64,000 bases of DNA, from contig NZ_JBBYXL010000010.1 of the NCBI RefSeq assembly GCF_039655865.1, positions 124,001 to 188,000 on the forward strand, in the 5' to 3' direction. This document shows positions 9,792 through 17,681 of the stretch, piece by piece. The notes under the pieces were generated by a model that did no database searches, was not told the origin of the DNA, and was given only the letters and a program-made list of their open reading frames with translations. The stretch comes from Prosthecobacter sp. SYSU 5D2 (lineage in GTDB: Bacteria > Verrucomicrobiota > Verrucomicrobiia > Verrucomicrobiales > Verrucomicrobiaceae). A program made the translations under genes and the position numbers. Position 1 is the first letter of the stretch. Every line of letters begins with the position of its first letter.

Positions 9792-10127
9792 ATGTTTAAA
9801 AAAATCCTACAATCCCTGTCGAAGTCCCAGGCTGCCAAACCGGCCGCCGCCCCTGTCAGCAAACCGGCGGAAACCGCCCGGCCCGGTTCTGTCTTGCAGC
9901 GGATGGCTCCTGTTCCGGTAGCTGCTGCGCCCTCAGTCCGCAGCCCGGAAGATCTGTGCGAAATCCCCCCCAAGATGCCGAAGGAACAGATCCAGGCGCG
10001 GCTGAAACTGCTTTACCGCCGTTACAACCGCAGCGCCTCCAGCCTGGATCCCAAGATCCGTGGTGAAGCCGATGCGATGCTGGATGCTATTGTCCGCGTC
10101 CGCGAAAAACACTTTGGAGAGATCTGA
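9792..10127 (+). CDS. Small helical protein, third gene of the FHA-Hsp70 unit
   Basis: 111 residues, not recognised. The N-terminal half is low-complexity Ala/Pro/Lys. The C-terminal half (about 62-111) is predicted by eye to form two charged helices (KEQIQARLKLLYRRYN and PKIRGEADAMLDAIVRVREK). No signal peptide. Its position directly behind the Hsp70 makes it a candidate co-factor or client adaptor, without sequence proof. Confidence 0.7.
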   Translation: MFKKILQSLSKSQAAKPAAAPVSKPAETARPGSVLQRMAPVPVAAAPSVRSPEDLCEIPPKMPKEQIQARLKLLYRRYNRSASSLDPKIRGEADAMLDAIVRVREKHFGEI

Positions 10128-10132
10128 GATGA

Positions 10133-10149
10133 CACCGCCCGGCGCGGTG
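10133..10149. terminator. Short GC hairpin between convergent genes
   Basis: CACCGC (10133-10138), a five-base loop and GCGGTG (10144-10149) lie between the stops of the small helical gene and the SNF2 gene. No T-run follows on the + strand, so this is only a possible terminator. Confidence 0.3.
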
Positions 10150-10156
10150 CAGCCAT

Positions 10157-13100
10157 CTAGCCTAACAAAAAGCTAAAGTCACTAAGGGTAAGGCCCTGGG
10201 CGAAGCTTTCCTCCCCCAGGATGTCCTGGGCAAGCGCGCCTTTCTGCTTTTGGAGCATGCGGATTTTTTCCTCGATGCTGTCCTTGATGAGCAGGCGGTA
10301 GGCAAACACGGTCTGCTTCTGGCCGATACGGTGGGTGCGGTCAATGGCCTGGGCCTCCACGGCAGGATTCCACCAGGGGTCGTAAAGGATGACGTAGCTG
10401 GCGGCGGTGAGGTTAAGCCCGAACCCGCCTGCCTTGAGGCTGATGAGGAAGATGGCCGGACCGTCATGCTCCTGAAAGGCGCTGACCAGGGCACCCCGGT
10501 CCTCCGTAGCACCGGTGAGAATGAAGGTGGTCCAGCCTTGCTGACTGGTCTCTGCCTGGATGATCTCCAGCATCTCCACGAACTGGGAGAAGACGAGCAC
10601 CTTCTGGCCCTCCTCCATGATGGGCTCCATCTGCTCGATGAGAGCGGCCAGCTTGGCGCTTTCGACCTTGGAGGCGGCGGCTTTCTTTTTGCGCTTGCCG
10701 GGCTGGGCTTCTTCAGGAACGGCGGCCTTTTCCAGGCCGATAAGGCGTGGGTCGCAGCAGATCTGGCGCAGGCGCAGGAGGCTGGTGAGAATGTTAAAAC
10801 GAAACTTGTCTAGCTGGCGGCTGGTTTCGACTTTGAGGAGCTGCGCGCGTGCACGTTTGATCTCCGCCTGGTAGAGGGTGGCCTGGGTGCCTTCCATTTC
10901 CACGATGAGGTCTTCCTCCACGCGGTCCGGCAGGTCGGTGGCGACTTCTTGTTTGGTGCGGCGCAGGAGAAAGGGCTTGGTGCGGGCGGCCAGGCGGCGG
11001 CGGGCCAGCGGGTCCTCGCTAGCATCAAAGATGCGGTTAAAGCTGGCACGGCTGCCGAGGATGCCGGGCATGGCAAAGGCGAAGATGGACCAGAGATCCA
11101 GCAGGCGGTTTTCAATTGGCGTGCCGGTGAGTGCCAGGCGATGCCGGGCATCCAGAGCGCAGGCGGCTTTGGCACTTTGGGAGGTGGGGTTCTTGATGGC
11201 CTGGGCCTCGTCCAAAATGACGGCTCCCCAGCTCACCTCACGGAGGGTTTCTTCGTGGATGCGAAGATGCGGGTAGTGGATGACGAGGAGGTCTGCCTGG
11301 CCATCCAGACCGGTTTTGCCGGCATTGCTACGGTTCCAGACTTCCACTTTCAAGTCCGGGCAGAAGCGGGCGGCCTCGGCACGCCAGTTGTCCTGGACGG
11401 ACTTCGGGCAGACGACGAGCAGTGGTTCCTTTACTTTTTGTTCGGCGCGTAGCCAAGCCATCCAGGTGAGGGCTTGCAGGGTCTTGCCCAGGCCCATGTC
11501 ATCCGCCAGCACGCCGCCGAAGCGGTTGGTGGAGAGGTAGGCCAGGAAATGGAATCCCTCGGTTTGATACTGGCGCAGCGTGGCACTGATCGCGGCAGGT
11601 TGGTCCGGGGTGACGCGGGTTTCGATTTCCTCCAGCCGGCGGCGCACCTGCTGCGCGCGTTCCGCAGGAAGGAGATGGCTGTCACCACGGGCCACACTGC
11701 CGAGCTGCAATGCGTGAAGACGTTGTTTCTCCCCGGTGAGCTGATGGGTGGAGAGGCCCAGATCGGCCAGGTCCTGCTGCTGCTGGGTGGAGAGGTCGAA
11801 TTCAAGCTTCCGCCAGCCTTTGCTCCCCAGCTTGACCCATCTGCCCTTGGCCTTCAGCAGGAGGTCAATTTCTTCTTGAGTCAGGGTGTGGTCGCTTACA
11901 TCCAAGGCCAGGCTGAGATCAAACCAGTCCACACCGCTTTTGGATTCCTCAATGTCCAGGCGCATCGTCCCGGCCACCTTGCCATCGCGAAGGGTGGCCA
12001 GCTCGGCATCCAGTTCCACGTTGATGCCGGGCGGACGGCGGTCCAGCCAGGCGAGGAACTGGTCCGGCCAGTCTTTGCCGACGATGCGTTGTTCCACTTT
12101 TGCTTCGCCGTCGCTGGTGGGGCGCAGGGACATCTGGCGCAACCAGGCCCCTGTCGGGGAAAGGGCGGATTTGTCGAGCTGGATGAGCTGCGCGGAATTC
12201 TTCTGGGAGGCCTGGTGGCGGTAGTGGGTGATCCATTGGCTGCCATTCCAGACCCGGGGTGCTTCCACGCCGCCGAAAGAGGCTTTGGCGTCCAGGCGAA
12301 AGTATTCACTGGGGGAATGGGAATAGCGGTGGATCCCGCTGCGGATGGTAATGTCCGCCTTGACCAGCTTGATTTTCCCGGCCAGCCGGGCCGGTGGTTC
12401 GAGGCCCAGCTTGGCCAGGGCACTGACGCCCTCGCGTGTCTCCAAGGCCTGGGCAGGAATGGTGACCGGCCAGGTTTGCCGTTCATTTTTGAAGGGCCAG
12501 TAAGACAGGGGATAAACCACCTCGCTGGTGACGTAATGCATGGGGCTGCCGGGAAGAATGGCGACGGGCGGTGGCGGTGCTATGCCTTCTGCGGTCAACA
12601 GGCGCAGCTTGTAATTGCCGGTGGCGTCCAGGGCTGGCAGAAGCTCCCATTTCAGGGCTTCTTCAGAAATCTGTACCGGCTCCCCGGAGGCGGAGGCGAC
12701 ATGCAGGAAAAACATGTCCTGACTGCTGATCAGGCGGGCCAGACTGCGGTTCAGGCTTTCTGACATCGCACCAATCTCTGAGCCGATGACTTCGCGGTAC
12801 ATGCCCTGGGCTGACTGCAGCACGATGCTGGAGCCAGCGCTGAGCTGGGGGACTTGTGGCCCGTAAGAAGGGCCATAGGAAGGCCCGTGAGAGGCATTTT
12901 GACTGAGTTCCTTGAGCAGTTTTTGGGTGACTTTGCCAAACTCCGCATCGCCTGGATGACGGACCTGGATCAATGCGGCGCTGGAATGCAGGACGAGGCG
13001 GAGTTCTGGAGCGGGAGCACCGGCTTCCTCCTCAGGCTCCTGCCAGCTGCCGAGATTTTTTTTCCACTCTTCGATCTCCTGAAGGCGCTGCCATTTTTTC

Positions 13101-13801
13101 AGAAGCTCTTTTTGCAGCATTGGGTCCACGACTTCGGGGAGTGGGGGCGGCATCTCCAGGCTGGATTTCTTCATGGCCATGGCCAGGTAGGCGATGAATT
13201 CCCAGAGAGTGGTGGGAGGCAGTTCATCCGGCCACAGGCTGAGCTGACGGTAGCCCCAGTAATTGCTGCGGCCACAGGCCTGATGAATCTCCATTTGATC
13301 CACCAAGGAGGTTTTGTTCAGCCACCAGGGCTCCACTGTAGCGAGGAATTTGAGGGCTGTTTTGTTCAGCTTTTTGCCCACTTTGGCTTCGATCTGGCCG
13401 GCGAAAGAATCGGGAGGAAGGGATGGGACTTCGAATGCCGTGGGTTTTTCCGGTCTGCCTGAAAGAGTGCCGGCTGGGGATGCGACGGATTTGGCATGGC
13501 CAGCGTGTTTGCGCAGTTCCAGGATGACGGCGGCGGCGTGTTTGCAGTCATGTTGGTAGGGGCAGGTGCAGTCTGTGACGGCTTCCGGGCCATCAAAGAA
13601 AAGAGTGGTCGTATAAAGCTTCCCCCCCTGGACCCTGGCCTCCAGCCCCAGCCCGTCCTCCACCCGGCGCAGGCTGCGCACCGCCCGTTCACGCATGAGG
13701 GCCGCACCCCGGCTGACGATGTGAGACTCAAAGAGATTCAGCGCTGCAATGATGGATTCTCTTTGTTCCTGGGTGAGCTGAATGACGGCGGCAGCGGACA
13801 T
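10157..13801 (-). CDS. SWIM zinc-finger SNF2-family helicase
   Basis: 1214 residues. A SWIM zinc finger sits near the N-terminus (about 70-95; CTCPYQHDCKH gives the CxC...CxH pattern). A long middle region follows, then a complete Swi2/Snf2 ATPase: motif I DDMGLGKTLQAL (about 762), motif II DEAQ (about 862), LTGTPIENR motif III, and motif VI RTHRIGQKQ (about 1152). Family members are ATP-dependent DNA or RNA-polymerase remodelling translocases, and the bacterial SWIM-SNF2 subgroup is mostly uncharacterised. A lysine-rich insert (about residues 1040-1055) lies between the helicase lobes. It points towards the FHA/Hsp70 unit but is separately transcribed. Confidence 0.93.
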   Translation of the reverse strand: MSAAAVIQLTQEQRESIIAALNLFESHIVSRGAALMRERAVRSLRRVEDGLGLEARVQGGKLYTTTLFFDGPEAVTDCTCPYQHDCKHAAAVILELRKHAGHAKSVASPAGTLSGRPEKPTAFEVPSLPPDSFAGQIEAKVGKKLNKTALKFLATVEPWWLNKTSLVDQMEIHQACGRSNYWGYRQLSLWPDELPPTTLWEFIAYLAMAMKKSSLEMPPPLPEVVDPMLQKELLKKWQRLQEIEEWKKNLGSWQEPEEEAGAPAPELRLVLHSSAALIQVRHPGDAEFGKVTQKLLKELSQNASHGPSYGPSYGPQVPQLSAGSSIVLQSAQGMYREVIGSEIGAMSESLNRSLARLISSQDMFFLHVASASGEPVQISEEALKWELLPALDATGNYKLRLLTAEGIAPPPPVAILPGSPMHYVTSEVVYPLSYWPFKNERQTWPVTIPAQALETREGVSALAKLGLEPPARLAGKIKLVKADITIRSGIHRYSHSPSEYFRLDAKASFGGVEAPRVWNGSQWITHYRHQASQKNSAQLIQLDKSALSPTGAWLRQMSLRPTSDGEAKVEQRIVGKDWPDQFLAWLDRRPPGINVELDAELATLRDGKVAGTMRLDIEESKSGVDWFDLSLALDVSDHTLTQEEIDLLLKAKGRWVKLGSKGWRKLEFDLSTQQQQDLADLGLSTHQLTGEKQRLHALQLGSVARGDSHLLPAERAQQVRRRLEEIETRVTPDQPAAISATLRQYQTEGFHFLAYLSTNRFGGVLADDMGLGKTLQALTWMAWLRAEQKVKEPLLVVCPKSVQDNWRAEAARFCPDLKVEVWNRSNAGKTGLDGQADLLVIHYPHLRIHEETLREVSWGAVILDEAQAIKNPTSQSAKAACALDARHRLALTGTPIENRLLDLWSIFAFAMPGILGSRASFNRIFDASEDPLARRRLAARTKPFLLRRTKQEVATDLPDRVEEDLIVEMEGTQATLYQAEIKRARAQLLKVETSRQLDKFRFNILTSLLRLRQICCDPRLIGLEKAAVPEEAQPGKRKKKAAASKVESAKLAALIEQMEPIMEEGQKVLVFSQFVEMLEIIQAETSQQGWTTFILTGATEDRGALVSAFQEHDGPAIFLISLKAGGFGLNLTAASYVILYDPWWNPAVEAQAIDRTHRIGQKQTVFAYRLLIKDSIEEKIRMLQKQKGALAQDILGEESFAQGLTLSDFSFLLG

Positions 13802-13937
13802 GATAATTAAACCGCAGAAAGAAGCATGCTGCGGTCTGGCTTCCAGAGTTTTCCCATGAATACTGTGGGATGGCTGTGGCCAGGCAGATGCGCCGATGGC
13901 GTGCCAATGGCCGCTTCATGATAGGGCTTGAGCTGCT

Positions 13938-14420
13938 TCAAGGATTCATCCGCCAGAGAGTGAAATTGAGCGTCGTTGCAAAAGTCACCCAGGCCAGATA
14001 GGGAACCAAGAGCAGGCCAGAAGACAACCTCACCCGCCAAAAGTTAATCAGCGTCAGCAGGATGGCCAGCCATAGGGCGATGATGACAGCCAGGGCGGCA
14101 CCCATTTGATGGGCACCGAAGAAGACGGGAGTCCAGGCGGCATTGAGGGCCAGTTGAATGAAATACAAGGTCAGGGGTCGGCGCTGCCGGGTCCACCCGC
14201 CCTGCTTCCACACCAGCCAGGCGGCGACGGCCATGAGGGTATAAAGCAGCGTCCAGGCGGGACCAAAAACCCAGGAGGGCGGATTCCAGGAGGGTTTGTT
14301 CAGGCCCGCATACCACTCGCCAGGAAGGGTAAAGGCTCCCAGGGCCGGAGCACAGAAGGTGATTACCAGGAACCCCAGCAGAGCCAGGGTTGAGTTCCAT
14401 TTGGAAAGAGCAGGTTTCAT
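13938..14420 (-). CDS. TspO/MBR (tryptophan-rich sensory) family protein
   Basis: 160 residues with five predicted membrane helices and the family hallmark WNPPSWVFGPAWTLLYTLM (about residues 45-63), plus a Trp-rich first loop (WYAGLNKPSW). TspO proteins bind tetrapyrroles or sterols in the outer or cytoplasmic membrane and modulate stress or pigment responses. The gene is divergent from the serine hydrolase at 14517, with a 96-base shared upstream region. Confidence 0.92.
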   Translation of the reverse strand: MKPALSKWNSTLALLGFLVITFCAPALGAFTLPGEWYAGLNKPSWNPPSWVFGPAWTLLYTLMAVAAWLVWKQGGWTRQRRPLTLYFIQLALNAAWTPVFFGAHQMGAALAVIIALWLAILLTLINFWRVRLSSGLLLVPYLAWVTFATTLNFTLWRMNP

Positions 14421-14516
14421 TCGGAATCACTCTATACACCTTGTCAGGCATTCGCCAGCGTGCAGTCTGATCATCTTCAACGGAAAGGAGGCGGGCGCAG
14501 ATGAAGTAATGGGTTT

Positions 14517-16562
14517 ATGCCCATCTCTTCTTTGCGCGCCTGCTTTTTTCTGCTGGTTCTTCACAGCGCCTTGCAGGCCCAGGTTCCGGGAGGCTCTTGG
14601 GAAAAGCTGGCCGATCCTGCCAAAAAAGGCTGGTCAGTGGGAAAGCTCCAGGCCGCACGGCAATACACCAGCACGCTGGACACGGAAGCTGTGATGATCG
14701 TCGTGGACGGCAAGGTGCTGGATGAATGGGGCGCGGTTGAGCAGCGCTTCAATGTACACTCCATCCGCAAGAGTTTCCTGAGCGCACTCTATGGCATTCA
14801 GGTGGAGGGGGGCAGCATCAAAATGGAGGAGACGATGGCTGACCTGGATGTGGGTGATAACGAACCCGGCCTAACTGATATTGAAAAAAAGGCCACCGTG
14901 GCGGATTTGCTGAAGGCGCGTTCCGGCATCTATCATCCTGCCCTTTATGAGACAGCGAAAATGAAGGCGGCACGCCCGCAGCGGCACAGCCACAAGCCGG
15001 GGGAGTTCTGGTATTATAACAACTGGGACTTCAATGCCCTGGGCACCGTCTATGAGCAGAAGACCGGGGCTGGCATTTATGAGGACTTCAAAAAGCAAAT
15101 TGCGGATCCCATAGGCATGCAGGATTACCGCGTGGAGGATGGCGAGTATGTGACGGGCGCGGATTCCATCCATCGGGCCTATCCATTCCGCATGACTGCG
15201 CGGGACATGGCACGCTTCGGCCTGCTGTTTTTACGCGGAGGCCAGTGGGACGGCAAGCAGGTGATCCCGGCGGCGTGGGTGGAGGAAAGCACCACCTCGT
15301 ATTCCAATGCTGGCAACAGCGGCGGATACGGCTACCTTTGGTGGATCGCCACCGGTGGGAAGCATTTTCAAGGTGTAAGTCTGCCGGATGGCAGCTATTC
15401 GGCACGCGGAGCAGGCGGCCATTACATCCTGGTCGTGCCGCCGCTGGATCTCGTCATAGTGCACCGGGTGAATACGAACAAGTCGGGCCGCAGAGTGGAA
15501 TCCACCCAGTTTGGTGAGCTGGTGCGCCTGATCCTGCAAGCCCATGAAACGGCAGGAGAGACCTCTTCGTCCTCCTCTGTTCTGGACCGGGAGGTGCCGG
15601 TGCTCATGACGAAGCACCATGTGCCTGGCGTGGCGGTCATTGGCATTGAAAACCACCGCATCACCTGGGAGAAATACTTCGGTGTGCGCGAGGCCGGAAA
15701 GGAGGCACCGGTGGATGAGCGCACCGTTTTTGAGGCGGCTTCCATGACCAAACCGCTGGCGGTGTATGCGGCCTTGAAGCTGGTGGAGCAAGGCAAGCTG
15801 GACATGGACCGTCCTCTGAACGAATACCTGCCCGCGCCTTACCTGCCGGATGAGCCGTTGCACCTCAAAATTACCGCACGCATGGTGATGAGCCACACGG
15901 GCGGCTTCCCGAACTGGCGGGGTGACAAGCCGCTGAAGGTCATGCATGAGCCAGGCACAAATCACCTGTATTCGGGAGAAGGCATACTCCTTCTCCAGCG
16001 CGTCATGGAGCAGATCACCGGGGAGGATTTGCAGCCCTATCTGCAGCGGACCCTCATGGAGCCGCTGGGCATGAAAAGCAGCAGTCTCATCTGGCAGGAG
16101 GCCTATACAGTCCATGCCGCTGCCGGTCATGATGATGAAGGCAGGGCCAAAACCGGGCGTAAGCTCTATACACGACCAAATGCCGCCTACAGTCTGTATT
16201 GCACCCCACGGGACTATGCGGCCTTCGTTTTGGAAATGATGAACCCGGATCGCAGCGCCCCGCATTCCCTCACTGCTGAATCCATCAAGTCCATGCTCAC
16301 CCGCACCGGTCCGGTTACAGATAAAGAGGGACTCACACGGCGGGATGGCCGAACCGGCGAGGAGGTTCGCTACGGCCTTGGCTGGAGCATCGAAAGCACT
16401 GCCTCTGGTGATCGCATCCGCCATGGCGGCTCCAACGGTACCGGTTTCCGCAGCTACACGGAGTTTGATCCCAAGTGCGGACATGGAATGGTGATCATGA
16501 CTAACAGCACCCAGGGAGATGAGCTTTGGCAGGAGGTGGTCAGGCTCATAGGCACCCCATGA
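14517..16562 (+). CDS. Secreted protein with two tandem beta-lactamase-type serine hydrolase domains
   Basis: 681 residues with a signal peptide (about 1-21). Domain 1 (about 30-345) carries SxxK as SIRK (Ser82, Lys85), a YNN motif near 166-168 and a GGHY strand near 300. Domain 2 (about 355-680) carries SMTK (Ser409, Lys412), YSG near 485 and HGGSNG near 636. Both therefore look catalytically complete. Class C beta-lactamase-like hydrolases include esterases, D-aminopeptidases and penicillin-binding enzymes; substrate cannot be assigned. Two complete domains in one chain is uncommon and suggests an in-frame fusion of neighbouring genes. Confidence 0.88.
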   Translation: MPISSLRACFFLLVLHSALQAQVPGGSWEKLADPAKKGWSVGKLQAARQYTSTLDTEAVMIVVDGKVLDEWGAVEQRFNVHSIRKSFLSALYGIQVEGGSIKMEETMADLDVGDNEPGLTDIEKKATVADLLKARSGIYHPALYETAKMKAARPQRHSHKPGEFWYYNNWDFNALGTVYEQKTGAGIYEDFKKQIADPIGMQDYRVEDGEYVTGADSIHRAYPFRMTARDMARFGLLFLRGGQWDGKQVIPAAWVEESTTSYSNAGNSGGYGYLWWIATGGKHFQGVSLPDGSYSARGAGGHYILVVPPLDLVIVHRVNTNKSGRRVESTQFGELVRLILQAHETAGETSSSSSVLDREVPVLMTKHHVPGVAVIGIENHRITWEKYFGVREAGKEAPVDERTVFEAASMTKPLAVYAALKLVEQGKLDMDRPLNEYLPAPYLPDEPLHLKITARMVMSHTGGFPNWRGDKPLKVMHEPGTNHLYSGEGILLLQRVMEQITGEDLQPYLQRTLMEPLGMKSSSLIWQEAYTVHAAAGHDDEGRAKTGRKLYTRPNAAYSLYCTPRDYAAFVLEMMNPDRSAPHSLTAESIKSMLTRTGPVTDKEGLTRRDGRTGEEVRYGLGWSIESTASGDRIRHGGSNGTGFRSYTEFDPKCGHGMVIMTNSTQGDELWQEVVRLIGTP

Positions 16563-16672
16563 GGCGGGCTATTTCTTATGCCGGGCCGTTATCACAGAAC
16601 CTCTAAAATAGTATCACCACCTCCTTTTTTTGCCAGTTGCCTGGATAAGCTCCTGCTTGTCAGTGCAGACGA

Positions 16673-17671
16673 ATGTTTCGCAGCAAAGTATTTACGTTTT
16701 GGTTCATCGGTGCGCTCATCGTCTGGGCAGGGCTTTTTTACAGCTTCTCGGACCTGGCTTTCCTGGCCTCTCATCTTCATTACCCGGCCATCATGGTGGT
16801 GGGGGCTTTCGTGGCCGGGCTGACACCGGAGGGCGGCGGGGCGGTGGCCTTTCCGGTGCTGAGCGTCTTCTTCAATATTGACCGCGTCATCGCCCGCGAT
16901 TTCAGCCTGATGATCCAGAGCATCGGCATGACCAGTGCCAGCATCTTCATCCTGAGCAATCGGGCCAACCTGCTGCGGGCCTACAAACCGATGCTGTATT
17001 TTATACCGGTCGCCTTTGTGGGTTTTGTCATCGGGATGCTGACGCTGCAGACGATGCCGGTGTATATTATCCAGGCTCTGTTTCTCAGCCTCATCACCAC
17101 CTTTGCCATCGCCTACATCAACAGCAGCCATCGTGGCAACCGGGTCCTTTTGGAGTATAAGGGCGGCTGGGATGCGGTTTATCTGGGAGTGATCCTGCTG
17201 CTGGCCGGGATGTGCGCCAGCCTGTTCGGCACCGGGGCGGACATCATCCTTTATACACTGCTGGTGACGCGGTTCACGATGAATGAAAAGGTGGCCACGC
17301 ACCTGAGCATCATGCTCATGGCAGCCATGAGTGTGCTGGGGTATGCCTACCGTCATTTCGTGGATGCGGGTCTCTCGCACGACCAGGTGCGGACATGGCT
17401 GTGTGCGTATCCGGTGGTGCTTTTCATGGCACCCTTCGGCACCTACATCCTGCACAAGATGAATGTGGAATGGATGCTGCGTGGCGTGGTTCTGCTGAAT
17501 GTCGGCCAGCTTCTTTACTTCAATCTGAACAAGCCTTCCGTGGAGAAATTCATCGCCTCTGCCCTCTTTTCCATCGTCCTGATGCTGGTTTTTGCCGTCA
17601 CTCTTTCACGCCTGGCGAAGAAGAGCCGGAAGGTCAGTGAAGAAGCGCTGCCGCAGCCGAAGGAGGCGTAA
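16673..17671 (+). CDS. TauE/SafE-family membrane permease
   Basis: 332 residues, about eight predicted transmembrane helices in two similar halves, with the glycine-rich motif GLTPEGGGAVAFPV (about 43-56) in the first half and GTGADIILYTLL in the second. The family exports sulfite, sulfoacetate or other small anions. No sulfur genes are adjacent, so the substrate is open. Confidence 0.85.
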   Translation: MFRSKVFTFWFIGALIVWAGLFYSFSDLAFLASHLHYPAIMVVGAFVAGLTPEGGGAVAFPVLSVFFNIDRVIARDFSLMIQSIGMTSASIFILSNRANLLRAYKPMLYFIPVAFVGFVIGMLTLQTMPVYIIQALFLSLITTFAIAYINSSHRGNRVLLEYKGGWDAVYLGVILLLAGMCASLFGTGADIILYTLLVTRFTMNEKVATHLSIMLMAAMSVLGYAYRHFVDAGLSHDQVRTWLCAYPVVLFMAPFGTYILHKMNVEWMLRGVVLLNVGQLLYFNLNKPSVEKFIASALFSIVLMLVFAVTLSRLAKKSRKVSEEALPQPKEA

Positions 17672-17681
17672 AATTCCATTT

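Noticed and set aside
11474-12763. 429-codon open frame antisense to the SNF2 gene
   Set aside because: Shadow of a GC-rich gene; the SNF2 frame has clear helicase motifs and the antisense frame has none.
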